A stretch of DNA of 64,000 bases, taken from assembly GCA_036386515.1 (NCBI GenBank), contig DASVVO010000024.1:11000-74999 (forward strand), given 5' to 3'. Made by a program: the position numbers and the translations under genes. Numbering within the stretch: position 1 is the stretch's first letter; each line of letters starts with the position of its first letter. Origin of the DNA: JAIVJZ01 sp036386515 (GTDB lineage: Bacteria > Acidobacteriota > Blastocatellia > Pyrinomonadales > Pyrinomonadaceae). The notes beneath the pieces are model-generated. The model made no database searches, was not told the DNA's origin, and saw only the letters and a program-made list of their open reading frames with translations. Shown piece after piece: positions 25,154-33,874 of the stretch.

Positions 25154-26908
25154 ATGACTTCCGCCACGACTACGCCCGGCGCGGCATCGCTCACGCCCGC
25201 GCCCGACCTCAAATATTTTCGCGAGCGTTACCCGCTGACGGTGGCGAACTTCGGCGCGCTCGGCGACCGTGAAAACTACCTGCGGCGTATCTGGCGGACG
25301 GAGACGCGCTGGCAGGAGACGCTGGAGAACCAGCAACGCGCGGCGCGCGAAGCGGTGGTGCGCGGCGCGCCGCCCGCCGGTCTGGCGGTGGAGGGCGAAT
25401 TCGAGATTATTTATGCGGGCGGCACGCTCGGGTTGCTGCACGCGGCGGTGTTGGCCTCCGGGTTCAAACGCCGCGTGATGGTCTTCGACGCCGGAATGAT
25501 CGGGCGCGAGGGCGGCGGGCGCGCCTGGAATTTGTCCGACGAAGAACTCGGCGAGTTTGAACGCGCCGGGCTGTTTACGAAAGCCGAGATCGAGGGAGCG
25601 GTTCTCAATCGTTACCGTTCGGGCTTCGTCAAGTTTCACGATGCCGCTTCGCGCGTGAAGACGCCGCCGCTGTGGATGGAGAAGGTGCTCGACGTGTCGG
25701 TTGACGCCGACAAGTTGCTGGGACTGGCGGCCGCGAAAGTTCGCGCGCGCGCGGGGGAAGGCTCCGCGCTCTTTGAACATCTGCGCTTCGTGCGCGCCTA
25801 TGTGGAGGCGGATCGCGTGTGCGTGGAAACGGAGGACGCGCGCGGCGGCGGTGCGGGCGGCGGCGGCAGGCGGCGACTGTTCGCGGCGCGGCTGTTCGTC
25901 GATGCGACGGGGGCGCATTCGCCCGTGGCGCGGCAGTTCGACGGCGGACGCGCCTTCACGCACGTCGCGCCCTCGGTCGGGACGGTGGCGCGTGGATTCG
26001 CGCGCGGCGAAGGAACGGGGCGAGTCGATTTCAAGGTCGGCGAGATTCTGGTGAGTACGGAGGACGCGCGCGACCACCGGCAACTGATCTGGGAAGGCTT
26101 CGCGGGCAGCCCGGCGCGCGACGAGTATGCGACGCGTCTCTTTTTTTACGACGCCGTCGATTCGCCCGCCGACAAGTCTCTGCTCGCCCTCTTCGAGCAC
26201 TACTTCGAGGGCTTGCCGCGCTACAAACAGGCGGGCGCGCAGTGGCGCGTGGGGCGGCCGCTGTTCGGCTACGCGCCGGGCGTGAGCCGTCGCGGCTGGC
26301 CGAAGACGCGCTCGCGCACGGCCGAAGATCGCGTGATGCTGGCGGGCGATGCGGCGGGCGTGATCAGCCCGCTCGCCTTTTCCGGCCCCGGTGCGGGCGT
26401 GCGCGGCCTGCGCCGACTCACGCACCTGACCGACCTCGCGCTCGCCGCCGACCTTCTCGACGCGCGCGCGCTCTCCGAGATCAACACGCCCGCGCCGCGC
26501 GTGCCGCAGATGTCCGGCCTCGTGGAATTTTTGCGCCCCGCGCCGCAGGGACAGCCCGCCAACGTCAACGAGACGCTCAATGCCGTGATGGCCGCGCTGC
26601 ACGAACTGGACGTGCGCGTCCGGCGTGAACTGTTTCAGGATCGCATGTCGTTCGGCGCGCTCAAGAGCCTCCTCGGCCGCACGGCCAAACTCTACCCGCG
26701 CATCTTCCAGCGCGTGCGCGAACATCTCGGCGCGCGCGGCACGTTCTGGTGGCTCGCCAATATCGCCGAAACCGCCTTTAGCGAACGACGCGTGCGCGGC
26801 GGCGCGGCCGACGCGGAGATCGAGATTGGCGAGAGCGCGCCCGCGGAAGCGTTCGCGCGCTACGTCGCTCTCTACCGCAAAGATCGAGAGGCGGGCGCGT
26901 CCGACTAG
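25154..26908 (+). CDS. FAD-dependent oxidoreductase, CruA lycopene-cyclase-like
   Basis: A 584-residue flavoprotein. A dinucleotide-binding segment (EFEIIYAGGTLGLLHAAVLA, ~77-96) has the GGTLG variant seen in CruA/CruP lycopene cyclases. FVDATGAHSPVARQFD and RVMLAGDAAGVISPLAFSGPGAGV are the expected second and third flavoprotein motifs, and its length also matches CruA. It may act in carotenoid cyclisation or a related hydrophobic-substrate reaction. No other carotenoid gene is nearby, so other FAD monooxygenase or reductase roles remain possible. Its stop codon lies in the loop of a terminator hairpin. Confidence 0.65.
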   Translation: MTSATTTPGAASLTPAPDLKYFRERYPLTVANFGALGDRENYLRRIWRTETRWQETLENQQRAAREAVVRGAPPAGLAVEGEFEIIYAGGTLGLLHAAVLASGFKRRVMVFDAGMIGREGGGRAWNLSDEELGEFERAGLFTKAEIEGAVLNRYRSGFVKFHDAASRVKTPPLWMEKVLDVSVDADKLLGLAAAKVRARAGEGSALFEHLRFVRAYVEADRVCVETEDARGGGAGGGGRRRLFAARLFVDATGAHSPVARQFDGGRAFTHVAPSVGTVARGFARGEGTGRVDFKVGEILVSTEDARDHRQLIWEGFAGSPARDEYATRLFFYDAVDSPADKSLLALFEHYFEGLPRYKQAGAQWRVGRPLFGYAPGVSRRGWPKTRSRTAEDRVMLAGDAAGVISPLAFSGPGAGVRGLRRLTHLTDLALAADLLDARALSEINTPAPRVPQMSGLVEFLRPAPQGQPANVNETLNAVMAALHELDVRVRRELFQDRMSFGALKSLLGRTAKLYPRIFQRVREHLGARGTFWWLANIAETAFSERRVRGGAADAEIEIGESAPAEAFARYVALYRKDREAGASD

Positions 26909-26928
26909 AACGCGCCCGCCTCTCGTTT
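26885..26928 (+). terminator. Terminator hairpin spanning the stop codon
   Basis: A perfect 16-bp stem (26885-26900 with 26910-26925) has the flavoprotein's TAG stop (26906-26908) inside its 9-base loop, followed by TTTA. The C-terminal codons therefore form one arm of the terminator. Confidence 0.8.
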
Positions 26929-26988
26929 ATTCGGCGCGCGCAGGCGAGGCGACGGTGAAATAAACCGCCCTTGTCTGCGCACGCTTCG

Positions 26989-27207
26989 TTATTTGTAAGT
27001 GATGGTGATCTTCGAGTCTTTGTTCAGCGGGATCGGCGTGTTCTCGTCGATCTGCAAACTGATCAGGTTAACGTGATCGTTCTTGAAATCTCTCCCCGAG
27101 CCGGTCTGCGCGTTGAAGTTTGCGGGGACGGTGATGTTCACGGAACCGCCGCCCTGGATGATGATCGGGGGGTCGCCTTCGGACGGCGGAGGGATAGGGT
27201 TACTCAT
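26989..27207 (-). CDS. Small GDPPIIIQGGGS protein, longer paralogue
   Basis: A 72-residue protein from the ATG at 27207 with AAGGAG 8 bases upstream. A proline-rich start (MSNPIPPPSEGDPPIIIQGG) leads to the core EGDPPIIIQGGGS and a polar beta-type tail (VNITVPANFNAQTG … DSKITITYK). It is the last gene after the kinase-TPR gene and the 50-residue paralogue on the same strand. The shared core could be a recognition or modification site. No family known to me; function open. Confidence 0.65.
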   Translation of the reverse strand: MSNPIPPPSEGDPPIIIQGGGSVNITVPANFNAQTGSGRDFKNDHVNLISLQIDENTPIPLNKDSKITITYK

Positions 27208-27381
27208 AATCATTCTCCTTATACAGTTGAGGTCTGTTGAGGTTTGCGGTGTGAGGTGCGATAAAAACTTGCGCATCACGTCGCCACGGTTGACGAGTAA
27301 GGACGAAGCGCGAGAGGGTGAGAAGTTCGTTACGCCCGATCTTTCGCGCTCCGTCGCATGTGGCGGCCTGTACGTGCCGGC

Positions 27382-27534
27382 TTAACTGGGATTTCCAGAA
27401 CCGCCGCCTTGAATGATGATCGGGGGGTCGCCTTCGGTCGTTTCGGGGTCGGGCGAATCGGCCGACGCCGTATCGGCGGTCGAGGTTTCCTCTTCCGTCT
27501 CCGGTTCCTGCGGTCTGTTTTCGCTGTCGCTCAT
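27382..27534 (-). CDS. Small GDPPIIIQGGGS protein, 50 residues
   Basis: A short frame starts at the ATG at 27534 (AAGGA 10 bases upstream) and ends with TAA. It has a highly acidic Glu/Thr/Asp-rich leader (residues 1-34) followed by TEGDPPIIIQGGGSGNPS at the end. The core EGDPPIIIQGGGS is identical to that of the 72-residue gene downstream. A leader-plus-core layout is typical of precursor peptides, though no modifying enzyme of a known class is adjacent. It lies 43 bases after the kinase gene. Confidence 0.65.
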   Translation of the reverse strand: MSDSENRPQEPETEEETSTADTASADSPDPETTEGDPPIIIQGGGSGNPS

Positions 27535-27577
27535 GTCGGTATTTCCTTTCGCGCTGAAGTTAAGTTAAGAAACAGGT

Positions 27578-30500
27578 TTACCGGACGTTGGCGGAGAGTT
27601 CACCGAGTTGCTTGCGGCCGACTTGCACGTCCGGTCTTGCCTGATAAACGTTGAAAACTTCTGCCCCCCATTTCTGCTGGAATTCCGCCAGCAAGCTCGC
27701 CGCGCGGGATGCGGCGTCGCGCGCCGCTTCCAGATTTCCCGCCCGCTGACTGGCGCGCGCCGCGACCGACCACGCGCGCCACTCCGAAACCTTTTGCCCG
27801 AAGCGCGCGAAACTGGCCTGCGCTTCCAGCGCGACGGAGAGCGCGCCCTTCGCATCGCCGCCTTCGAGTAAGGCTTCGGCGAGCGCGAGTTGGGCGTTGG
27901 AGATGAGCCACGGGTCGCCCGCCGCTTGCGCGCTCGCGAGTGCGTCTCTGCACGTCGCGATGCCGGCGGCGCGCGCGCCGGAAAACGCCTGCGCTAATCC
28001 TAATACGCGCCGCGCTTCGACAAAGGTCGTTTTATTTTGTTCGCCCGCCGCCTCAAGCGCCTCCGTGGCTTTGGTTTTGGCCTCGGTGAGATTTCGTTGA
28101 CTCAAAGCCATGTGCGCCCGCGCCAGACAAATGTAGGCCAACAACTCTTTATTCTCTCCGCCCGGCTTTTCGGCGATAGCGCGCGCCTGTTCAAACATTG
28201 AACGCGCCTCTTCATAGCGGCCGAGCGGCCAGAGCGCGTCGCCGCGATTGTATAAGCCGTAGGCGCTGCGCAGTTCGTTGTTGAGCGACTTGTAAATCTT
28301 GTAGCTCTCGTCGAAATGCTGCAAGGCCTCCACGTACTTGTCTTGCTGGAGCAGCACGTTGCCGATTTCCGAATGCATCTCCGCCGCGAGCGAGAGGTCG
28401 GTGGCCTGGTCGGCGAGTTGCATGGTCTGGTTGAAGGCGTTCAGAGCCTCCTCGTAGTTGCCTTTCTGGCGTTTAGCCCGGCCGAGCAGGGCGATGGTCT
28501 GCGCCATCTCTTTCCGGTAGCCGCCCGATTGATAGAAGTCGAGCGCCTGCTGCAAGTGGCGGATGCCATCCTCGGTGTTGCCCTGCTGGATGTAGAGTCC
28601 GCCGAGGTTGCCGAGCGCCTTGGCGGCGTAGCGTGAAGCGTTGCTCCGCTGGGCGGAGAGCAATCCCTGCTGCAAGTATTTTTCGGCTTGGGCGTATTTG
28701 CCCTGACCGCGGAAGGTGTTGCCGAGGTCTACGAGGCTGAGCGCGACCAAATTCTCCATGCCGTTGGCGCGCGCCAGTTCGACCGCCTCGCTCGCGTAGG
28801 ATTGCGCGGCGGCCGGATCGTTCTTATTCGTGGCGACCGCGCTCAACTGCAACAGCGTGTTGATGCGCTGCGACAGGTTGCCGCCCGTCTTCGCCATGTC
28901 GAGCGCCTGCTGCAACTGCGCCTGCGCTTCGTTGAGATTGCCGCGGGTGCGCGAGAGATAGCCGCGGCGGTAGAGCACCTCGGTCTGGCCTTCGGCGTTG
29001 GCATACTTTTTGTAAATCTGTTCGGCCTTGTCGAAGGCGGAGAGCGCGCTGGCCGAGTTCGTCTGGCGCGTGGCGAGGATGCCGATGCGGAGGTAGGCCG
29101 TGGCGTTCTCCGGGTCGCGGTTGGTGGCCTCGAAGTAGCTCTCGATCGCCTCTTTGACTTGATCCGTCTTCTCGTAGGCGCGGCCGAGATCGACATACAC
29201 GTCGGCGCGCTCGGGCAACAGGCGCGTGATCTGCTGGTACGCGCCGACGGCGCGCGGAAATTCGCGCGATACGGTCGCGCGGATCGCTTCGAGACGGAGC
29301 CTGTCCACTTCCGAGAGGGCGTCGAGTTCGGCGTTGTGCGAAGTGACGCGCAGCATCGAATCACGCGCGCCGTCGGCGTCGTCGAGTTCGGTCAACGCCT
29401 CGGCCAGGCGCGCGTGCGCCAGCACGAACTTGTCGTCGAGGTTGGTGGCTTGCAGCAATCGGCGGCTCGCCTGATAGTACGCGCCCTCGCGCAGCAGATT
29501 GGTGCCCAACTCGTAGGCGGCCTTCGCGTCGTTCGACGGCTCGTGCGGCTTCGTCCGCAACAGCCAGCTCGCGCCCCACCCGACGCCCGCCAGCACCACG
29601 ATGCCGATCAGCACGGCGGCGATGGAGAGACGCGGGCGGCGCAAGTTGTCCGAGAGCGTCGTCAGCGAAGTGGCGCGATGGGCGTTGGTGCGATGCGCGC
29701 CGATGGAGTAAGAGGTCATGCTCGGCGTGCGCGTGTCGTCCAACTCGGAGAAGTGAAAACTGAGGGCGCGCAAGTCCGCGATGAGCGCTTCGGCCGTCTG
29801 GTAGCGGTCTTCGGGACGCTTGGCGAGGGCTTTCAGGGTGATGCGGTCGAGTTCGGCGGGCACGAGCCGGTTGAATTGCGAAGGCGGCGGCGGCATGACG
29901 TGGAGCACCTGCGCCGCGATCTCGACGACGGTTGCGCCGGAGAAGGCCGGGCGTCCCGCGATGCTCTCGTAGAGCAGCGCGCCGAGACTGAAAATGTCGC
30001 TGCGCCCATCGACGGGAACGGCCTTCGCTTGTTCGGGCGAGAGATAGAGCGGCGTGCCGAGCATCACGTCGCTGCGCGTTTTGAGGCCGGCGAGCGTCGC
30101 GGCGTTCTGGTCGAGGTCGGGGTCGTCGGTGATGAGTTTCGCCAGTCCGAAGTCGAGCACTTTCACTTCGCCGCGCTCGTTGATGATGACGTTCGAGGGC
30201 TTCACGTCGCGGTGGATGATGCCGTGGCGGTGCGCTTCCGAGAGCGCCTCGGCCACATCCGCGATGATCTCGATGGCGCGCGCCAGCGACAACTCTCCGG
30301 CGCGCATCAGGTCGCCCAACTCCCGCCCGTTGACCAACTCCATGACGATGAAGGGTCGCCCGTCGTCCGTCTCGCCGTAGTCGAAAAGCGTGGCGATGTG
30401 GGCGTGGCTCAGGGCGGAGATGGAGCGGGCTTCGCGCAGAAAGCGCGCGTGGTGATTATGGCTATCGGGCGCGGCGGAAGGGATTTTGACGGCGACGCGC

Positions 30501-30598
30501 CGGCCGAGCCGCGTGTCTTCCGCCTCGTAGACCACGCCCATCCCGCCCTCGCCGATCTGTTCCAGAATGCGGTAATGGGAAATAGTCTGCCCGATCAT
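27578..30598 (-). CDS. Ser/Thr protein kinase with transmembrane helix and TPR sensor region
   Basis: A 1006-residue protein. The ATG at 30598 (AAGGA ~11 bases upstream) starts a complete Pkn-type kinase: GEGGMGVVYEA, K38, H129-R130-D131 (HRDVKPSN), D149-F-G and GTPLYLSPEQ (~181-190). One membrane helix follows (325-347), then about 650 residues of tetratricopeptide repeats (e.g. ALGNLGGLYIQQGNTEDGI), predicted outside the membrane. This layout senses or scaffolds partners through TPRs and signals through the cytoplasmic kinase. Two small proteins sharing EGDPPIIIQGGGS follow on the same strand and may be substrates or ligands (inference). Confidence 0.93.
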   Translation of the reverse strand: MIGQTISHYRILEQIGEGGMGVVYEAEDTRLGRRVAVKIPSAAPDSHNHHARFLREARSISALSHAHIATLFDYGETDDGRPFIVMELVNGRELGDLMRAGELSLARAIEIIADVAEALSEAHRHGIIHRDVKPSNVIINERGEVKVLDFGLAKLITDDPDLDQNAATLAGLKTRSDVMLGTPLYLSPEQAKAVPVDGRSDIFSLGALLYESIAGRPAFSGATVVEIAAQVLHVMPPPPSQFNRLVPAELDRITLKALAKRPEDRYQTAEALIADLRALSFHFSELDDTRTPSMTSYSIGAHRTNAHRATSLTTLSDNLRRPRLSIAAVLIGIVVLAGVGWGASWLLRTKPHEPSNDAKAAYELGTNLLREGAYYQASRRLLQATNLDDKFVLAHARLAEALTELDDADGARDSMLRVTSHNAELDALSEVDRLRLEAIRATVSREFPRAVGAYQQITRLLPERADVYVDLGRAYEKTDQVKEAIESYFEATNRDPENATAYLRIGILATRQTNSASALSAFDKAEQIYKKYANAEGQTEVLYRRGYLSRTRGNLNEAQAQLQQALDMAKTGGNLSQRINTLLQLSAVATNKNDPAAAQSYASEAVELARANGMENLVALSLVDLGNTFRGQGKYAQAEKYLQQGLLSAQRSNASRYAAKALGNLGGLYIQQGNTEDGIRHLQQALDFYQSGGYRKEMAQTIALLGRAKRQKGNYEEALNAFNQTMQLADQATDLSLAAEMHSEIGNVLLQQDKYVEALQHFDESYKIYKSLNNELRSAYGLYNRGDALWPLGRYEEARSMFEQARAIAEKPGGENKELLAYICLARAHMALSQRNLTEAKTKATEALEAAGEQNKTTFVEARRVLGLAQAFSGARAAGIATCRDALASAQAAGDPWLISNAQLALAEALLEGGDAKGALSVALEAQASFARFGQKVSEWRAWSVAARASQRAGNLEAARDAASRAASLLAEFQQKWGAEVFNVYQARPDVQVGRKQLGELSANVR

Positions 30599-31092
30599 AG
30601 TATGCGGATTCCTTATAACCCCGATAAGCGTGCGGAATGGCGTGGTAAATGGCGAGCCGCTTGCCCAACGCGGCCGTTCAGGCGTGGCTCGGAAGAACTC
30701 GTTTGTTCGTCTGCGGACATTCTGCGACAAAGCACCCGGCATTTCAAGAGCAAAATCATGCGGGGGTTCTCTCGCTTCGCGGAACGTGAGCGGCGTTGCG
30801 CGGGACAACTTATCTCTTGCGCTCGACGGCGATTGCGTTCATACTTTTCTCCGTTTGAAGCTCCTGCTCTCGCGCATCTACGGTGATGCGCCTGCCCGTA
30901 ACTGAGCTGCGGCGACGGCGTTAGGCTGAAGAGAGAGTGAGGTTAGGTTGTTAATCTGTTAGAAGCCGCTCTCGTTAGTGTTAGAGCAGCGGGCGTGTCG
31001 CCGCCGAGCCGTTTGGCGGAAGTCTTACGAAAGACTCCGCCAGCTTGATCTGAAAGACGCCCGGCTTCCTTCGACTTTTAAGGGAAAAAGAT
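30599..31092. other. 494-bp region between divergent kinase and RRM genes
   Basis: This must hold the kinase promoter (minus) and the RRM-protein promoter with a long 5' leader (plus). No credible gene is seen. The leader contains a hairpin at 31014-31042, listed separately. Confidence 0.4.
31014..31042 (+). promoter_or_regulatory. Leader hairpin before the RRM-protein gene
   Basis: tggcgg and ccgcca plus agtctt and aagact pair around acga with one bulged A, ~50 bases before the ATG. RRM-protein leaders in cyanobacteria are known to be temperature-responsive; a similar role here is only a possibility. Confidence 0.35.
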
Positions 31093-31512
31093 ATGGGGAC
31101 GAAACTTTACGTGGGGAACCTCTCCTTCCGCACCACCGGCGACGAACTGCGCGATCTGTTCGCGCAAGCGGGCGAGGTGGAATCGGCATCCGTGATTGAG
31201 GATCGCGAGACGGGTCGCTCGCGCGGCTTCGGCTTCGTCGAAATGGCGACGCCGGAAGGCGCGGCCGCCGCTATCGAACAATTCAACGGGAAAGACCTCG
31301 GCGGCCGCGCCCTGACGGTCAACGAAGCCCGCCCGCGCGAGGATCGCGGCGGCGGCGGTGGCGGCGGAGGACGCGGCGGCTATGGCGGTGGTGGAGGTCG
31401 CGGCGGTGGCGGCGGTTACGGAGGCGGAGGCGGAGGCGGAGGCGGCTATGGCGGCGGTCGCGGCGGCAACAGCGGCGGCGGCGGTGGCGGCGACCGCGAA
31501 CCCCGCTGGTAA
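31093..31512 (+). CDS. RRM RNA-binding protein with glycine-rich tail
   Basis: A 139-residue protein with one RNA-recognition motif: RNP2 LYVGNLSF (5-12) and RNP1 RGFGFVEM (~44-51), followed by an RGG/GGY tail (~85-135) rich in Gly, Arg and Tyr. The family binds single-stranded RNA and is often cold-induced. AAGGGA precedes the ATG. The tail should help RNA binding and condensation. The GGGAAAA heptamer array begins eight bases after the stop codon. Confidence 0.92.
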   Translation: MGTKLYVGNLSFRTTGDELRDLFAQAGEVESASVIEDRETGRSRGFGFVEMATPEGAAAAIEQFNGKDLGGRALTVNEARPREDRGGGGGGGGRGGYGGGGGRGGGGGYGGGGGGGGGYGGGRGGNSGGGGGGDREPRW

Positions 31513-31520
31513 TATCGAGT

Positions 31521-31634
31521 GGGAAAAGGAGAAGGGGAAAAGGGGAAAGGGTAAAGGTGGAGCAGCTTAATGGCTCTTTACCTTTATCCTTTCCCCTTTA
31601 CCCCTTTCCCCTTTTCCCTTTCCCCTTTTCCCTT
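31521..31634. repeat. Heptamer hairpin array, unit GGGAAAA
   Basis: The left arm 31521-31560 is gggaaaa, ggagaag, gggaaaa, ggggaaa, gggtaaa and a partial unit. The right arm 31577-31634 has eight pyrimidine units (tttacct, ttatcct, ttcccct, ttacccc, tttcccc, ttttccc, tttcccc, ttttccc). It fills the gap between the convergent RRM and M28 genes. Confidence 0.9.
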
Positions 31635-31637
31635 CGG

Positions 31638-33725
31638 CTATTTCCTCGCCGCGGGCGTCAGCTTCAGTTTCAGACGCTCGCCGCCGCGCATCACTTCCAC
31701 GTCGTATTCGACCCCGGCGCGCATCTCGCCGAGCGCGTAAGTGTAATCGTAGACGTTGCGCACGTCGCGCCCGGCCAACTTGACGATCACGTCGCCCGCC
31801 TTCAAGCCCGCCTTCGCCGCCGGGGTGTCTTCGCGCACGCCGTCGAGCTTCAAGCCGTCGCTGCCGCCTTCGGCGTAATTCGGGATCGTGCCGAGGTAGA
31901 CGCGGAAGCCGGTGGAACGCCCCGCCGCCGCGTCCGATTTAGCGAGCGTGTACGTCGGTCGCGCATCGCTCGCGTCCACGGAGCGCACGATGTCTCTGAT
32001 GAAAGAGACGATGCGAAGTTCGCCTTCGTAGTTGATGCGGTCGGCCGTGTCCGAAGGCTTGTGATAATCCTCGTGCGTGCCCGTCCAGAAAAAGAGCACC
32101 GGCGTCTGCCTGGCGTAGAACGACGCGTGATCGCTCGGCCCGAAACCGTCTTCCGTCGTGGTCAGGGCGAAACGCCCGGCGGGCGCGACGGTGGCGATCG
32201 TGCCTCCGTTCGAGCCGGTGACGACCGGATAGTTGCCCGCCTTAACTTCCTCTTCCGGCGAACTCGCGCCCCGCGCGGCGGCGACGTTGAGGTGCAGCCC
32301 GTGGTTGGCCTTCGCGAGCCACTGCTTCCACTCGGCCGACGTGCCGACGCCGCCCACCATCAACCTGTTCCCGTTCATCCGCCCGATCATGTCGAGGTTG
32401 ATCATCGCCACCGTCTGCGCGAGCGGCCGCGACGGATTCCGCACGTAGTAACTCGAACCGAGCAAGCCCTCCTCTTCGCCGCCGAAGGCGATAAAGATCA
32501 TCGTGCGTCGCACGGACTTGCGCTCCCTCGCAAACGTGCGCGCGAGTTCGAGCAAGCCCGCCACGCCCGAAGCGTTGTCATCCGCGCCGTGATGAATCTC
32601 GCCCTCACGCGCGGCCAGGCTGCCCTGCCCGCCGCGCCCCAGGTGATCGTAGTGCGCGCCGATGACGACGACTTCGTGCTTCAACTTCGCGTCCGAGCCT
32701 TCGAGAATCCCGACGACGTTGGCCGCCGGGGCTTCGCGCCGCACGATCTCCGTGTTGATCGCGAACGCGATATTCCGCAACGGCGCGGCAAAGCTATGCC
32801 GCACCACAGGCTTCGACGCGCCCTGCCCCGGCGGCGATGCGCCCGCCGCCGCGCCCTGCCCTCCCGACGGCGGCGCGGGAGAGACGGCCTTCTCCAGTTC
32901 TTCAAACGTCATGGACGGCGTCGCCGCCGCTTCCAACGCGCGGCGCGCGGCCTGACGCGAGATGACGACGACGGGCAGACCTGCGTCGCCCGCGGCGAGG
33001 CTCTCGTCAACGCGCAGGCGCGCTGATTTTTCGTCCTTAAAATTCTCTTCACGCGCGACGAGGATGAGGGCGCGCGCGCCGTGGTCGCGCGCGGCCGCCG
33101 CTTTGAAACGAAGGTCTGCGAAGCGCGCGAAACTGCCGTGCGGGTTGTCGCCGTCGGGCGTGCCGGTGAAGGCGAGCGCGATGCGGTTCCGCACGTCCAC
33201 ACCCGCGTAGTCGTCGTGTTGCAATTCGGCCGCCGTGATGCCGTAGCCGACATACGTGACGGGCGCGCTCTCGACGCGCGCGTTCGCGCTCCACGCGAGC
33301 GGCATCCAATCCTCGCCCACGCGCAGGTCGAGCGACATCGCCGCCGCCTGCGCCCGCGCCGCCTCGCCCGCGCGCGGCGTGAACGTCATCGCGTTCCCTG
33401 CGCCGAGTTCGACGCCGGAGACGTAAGGGAACTTTTGCAGGTAAGCGTTCAGGCGATCCTTCGTGCCCGCCGGCCAGTTGATGTCGCCGCCGAGGCCGTA
33501 GCGTTGAAACTCCAGCGCGATGTACTGCGCCGCCACGGTCGCGCCCGCCGTCCCCGTGCGCCTGCCCTCCAGCTTATCCGAGGCGAGATACGCCACGTGC
33601 GCCCGCAAACGCTCCTCGCTGACCTCGCTCGACCCCGCGCCGCCCGTCGGCTGCGGCCGCTGCTGCGCGAACGCGCTCGCCGCCAACACGACGACGAGCA
33701 ACAGTTGAAAACTTTTACGTCTCAT
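31638..33725 (-). CDS. Secreted M28 zinc aminopeptidase with PA and PDZ domains
   Basis: A 695-residue exported peptidase: signal peptide (MRRKSFQLLLVVVLAASAFAQ), a PA-type insert (~130-260), then the M28 catalytic core with two-zinc ligands in VVIGAHYDHLG, HHGADDNASG and FGGEEEGLLGS, and a C-terminal PDZ domain (~600-690, GVREDTPAAKAGLKAGDVIV). It should remove N-terminal residues from peptides outside the cytoplasm. No strong SD. Next upstream on the same strand is a TolB-like secreted propeller. Confidence 0.92.
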   Translation of the reverse strand: MRRKSFQLLLVVVLAASAFAQQRPQPTGGAGSSEVSEERLRAHVAYLASDKLEGRRTGTAGATVAAQYIALEFQRYGLGGDINWPAGTKDRLNAYLQKFPYVSGVELGAGNAMTFTPRAGEAARAQAAAMSLDLRVGEDWMPLAWSANARVESAPVTYVGYGITAAELQHDDYAGVDVRNRIALAFTGTPDGDNPHGSFARFADLRFKAAAARDHGARALILVAREENFKDEKSARLRVDESLAAGDAGLPVVVISRQAARRALEAAATPSMTFEELEKAVSPAPPSGGQGAAAGASPPGQGASKPVVRHSFAAPLRNIAFAINTEIVRREAPAANVVGILEGSDAKLKHEVVVIGAHYDHLGRGGQGSLAAREGEIHHGADDNASGVAGLLELARTFARERKSVRRTMIFIAFGGEEEGLLGSSYYVRNPSRPLAQTVAMINLDMIGRMNGNRLMVGGVGTSAEWKQWLAKANHGLHLNVAAARGASSPEEEVKAGNYPVVTGSNGGTIATVAPAGRFALTTTEDGFGPSDHASFYARQTPVLFFWTGTHEDYHKPSDTADRINYEGELRIVSFIRDIVRSVDASDARPTYTLAKSDAAAGRSTGFRVYLGTIPNYAEGGSDGLKLDGVREDTPAAKAGLKAGDVIVKLAGRDVRNVYDYTYALGEMRAGVEYDVEVMRGGERLKLKLTPAARK

Positions 33726-33740
33726 AAATTTAAAACCCGT

Positions 33741-33870
33741 CAGTAGTCCGTGGTCAGTCGTCCGTTGTCATGCATCTGGCTTAACTTGAATTTGCATCTT
33801 TAGCGGCCGCTCAGGCAGCCACAAGCAACTGACCACGGACAACTGACCACTGACCACTGACCATTGACCA
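33741..33870. repeat. Heptamer hairpin array, unit C(A/C)GTxGT
   Basis: The left arm 33741-33770 is cagtagt, ccgtggt, cagtcgt, ccgttgt. The right arm 33826-33870 has complementary units (accacgg, acaactg, accactg, accactg, accattg). The same unit family recurs at 54.6 and 60.5 kb. Confidence 0.9.
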
Positions 33871-33874
33871 ATCC

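Noticed and set aside
28688..30886. Plus-strand frame of 732 codons opposite the kinase-TPR gene
   Set aside because: Antisense shadow; the minus frame carries all kinase and TPR motifs.
31320..31510. Glycine-codon-rich tract as a DNA-level repeat
   Set aside because: It encodes the RGG/GGY tail of the RRM protein, a normal feature of that family.
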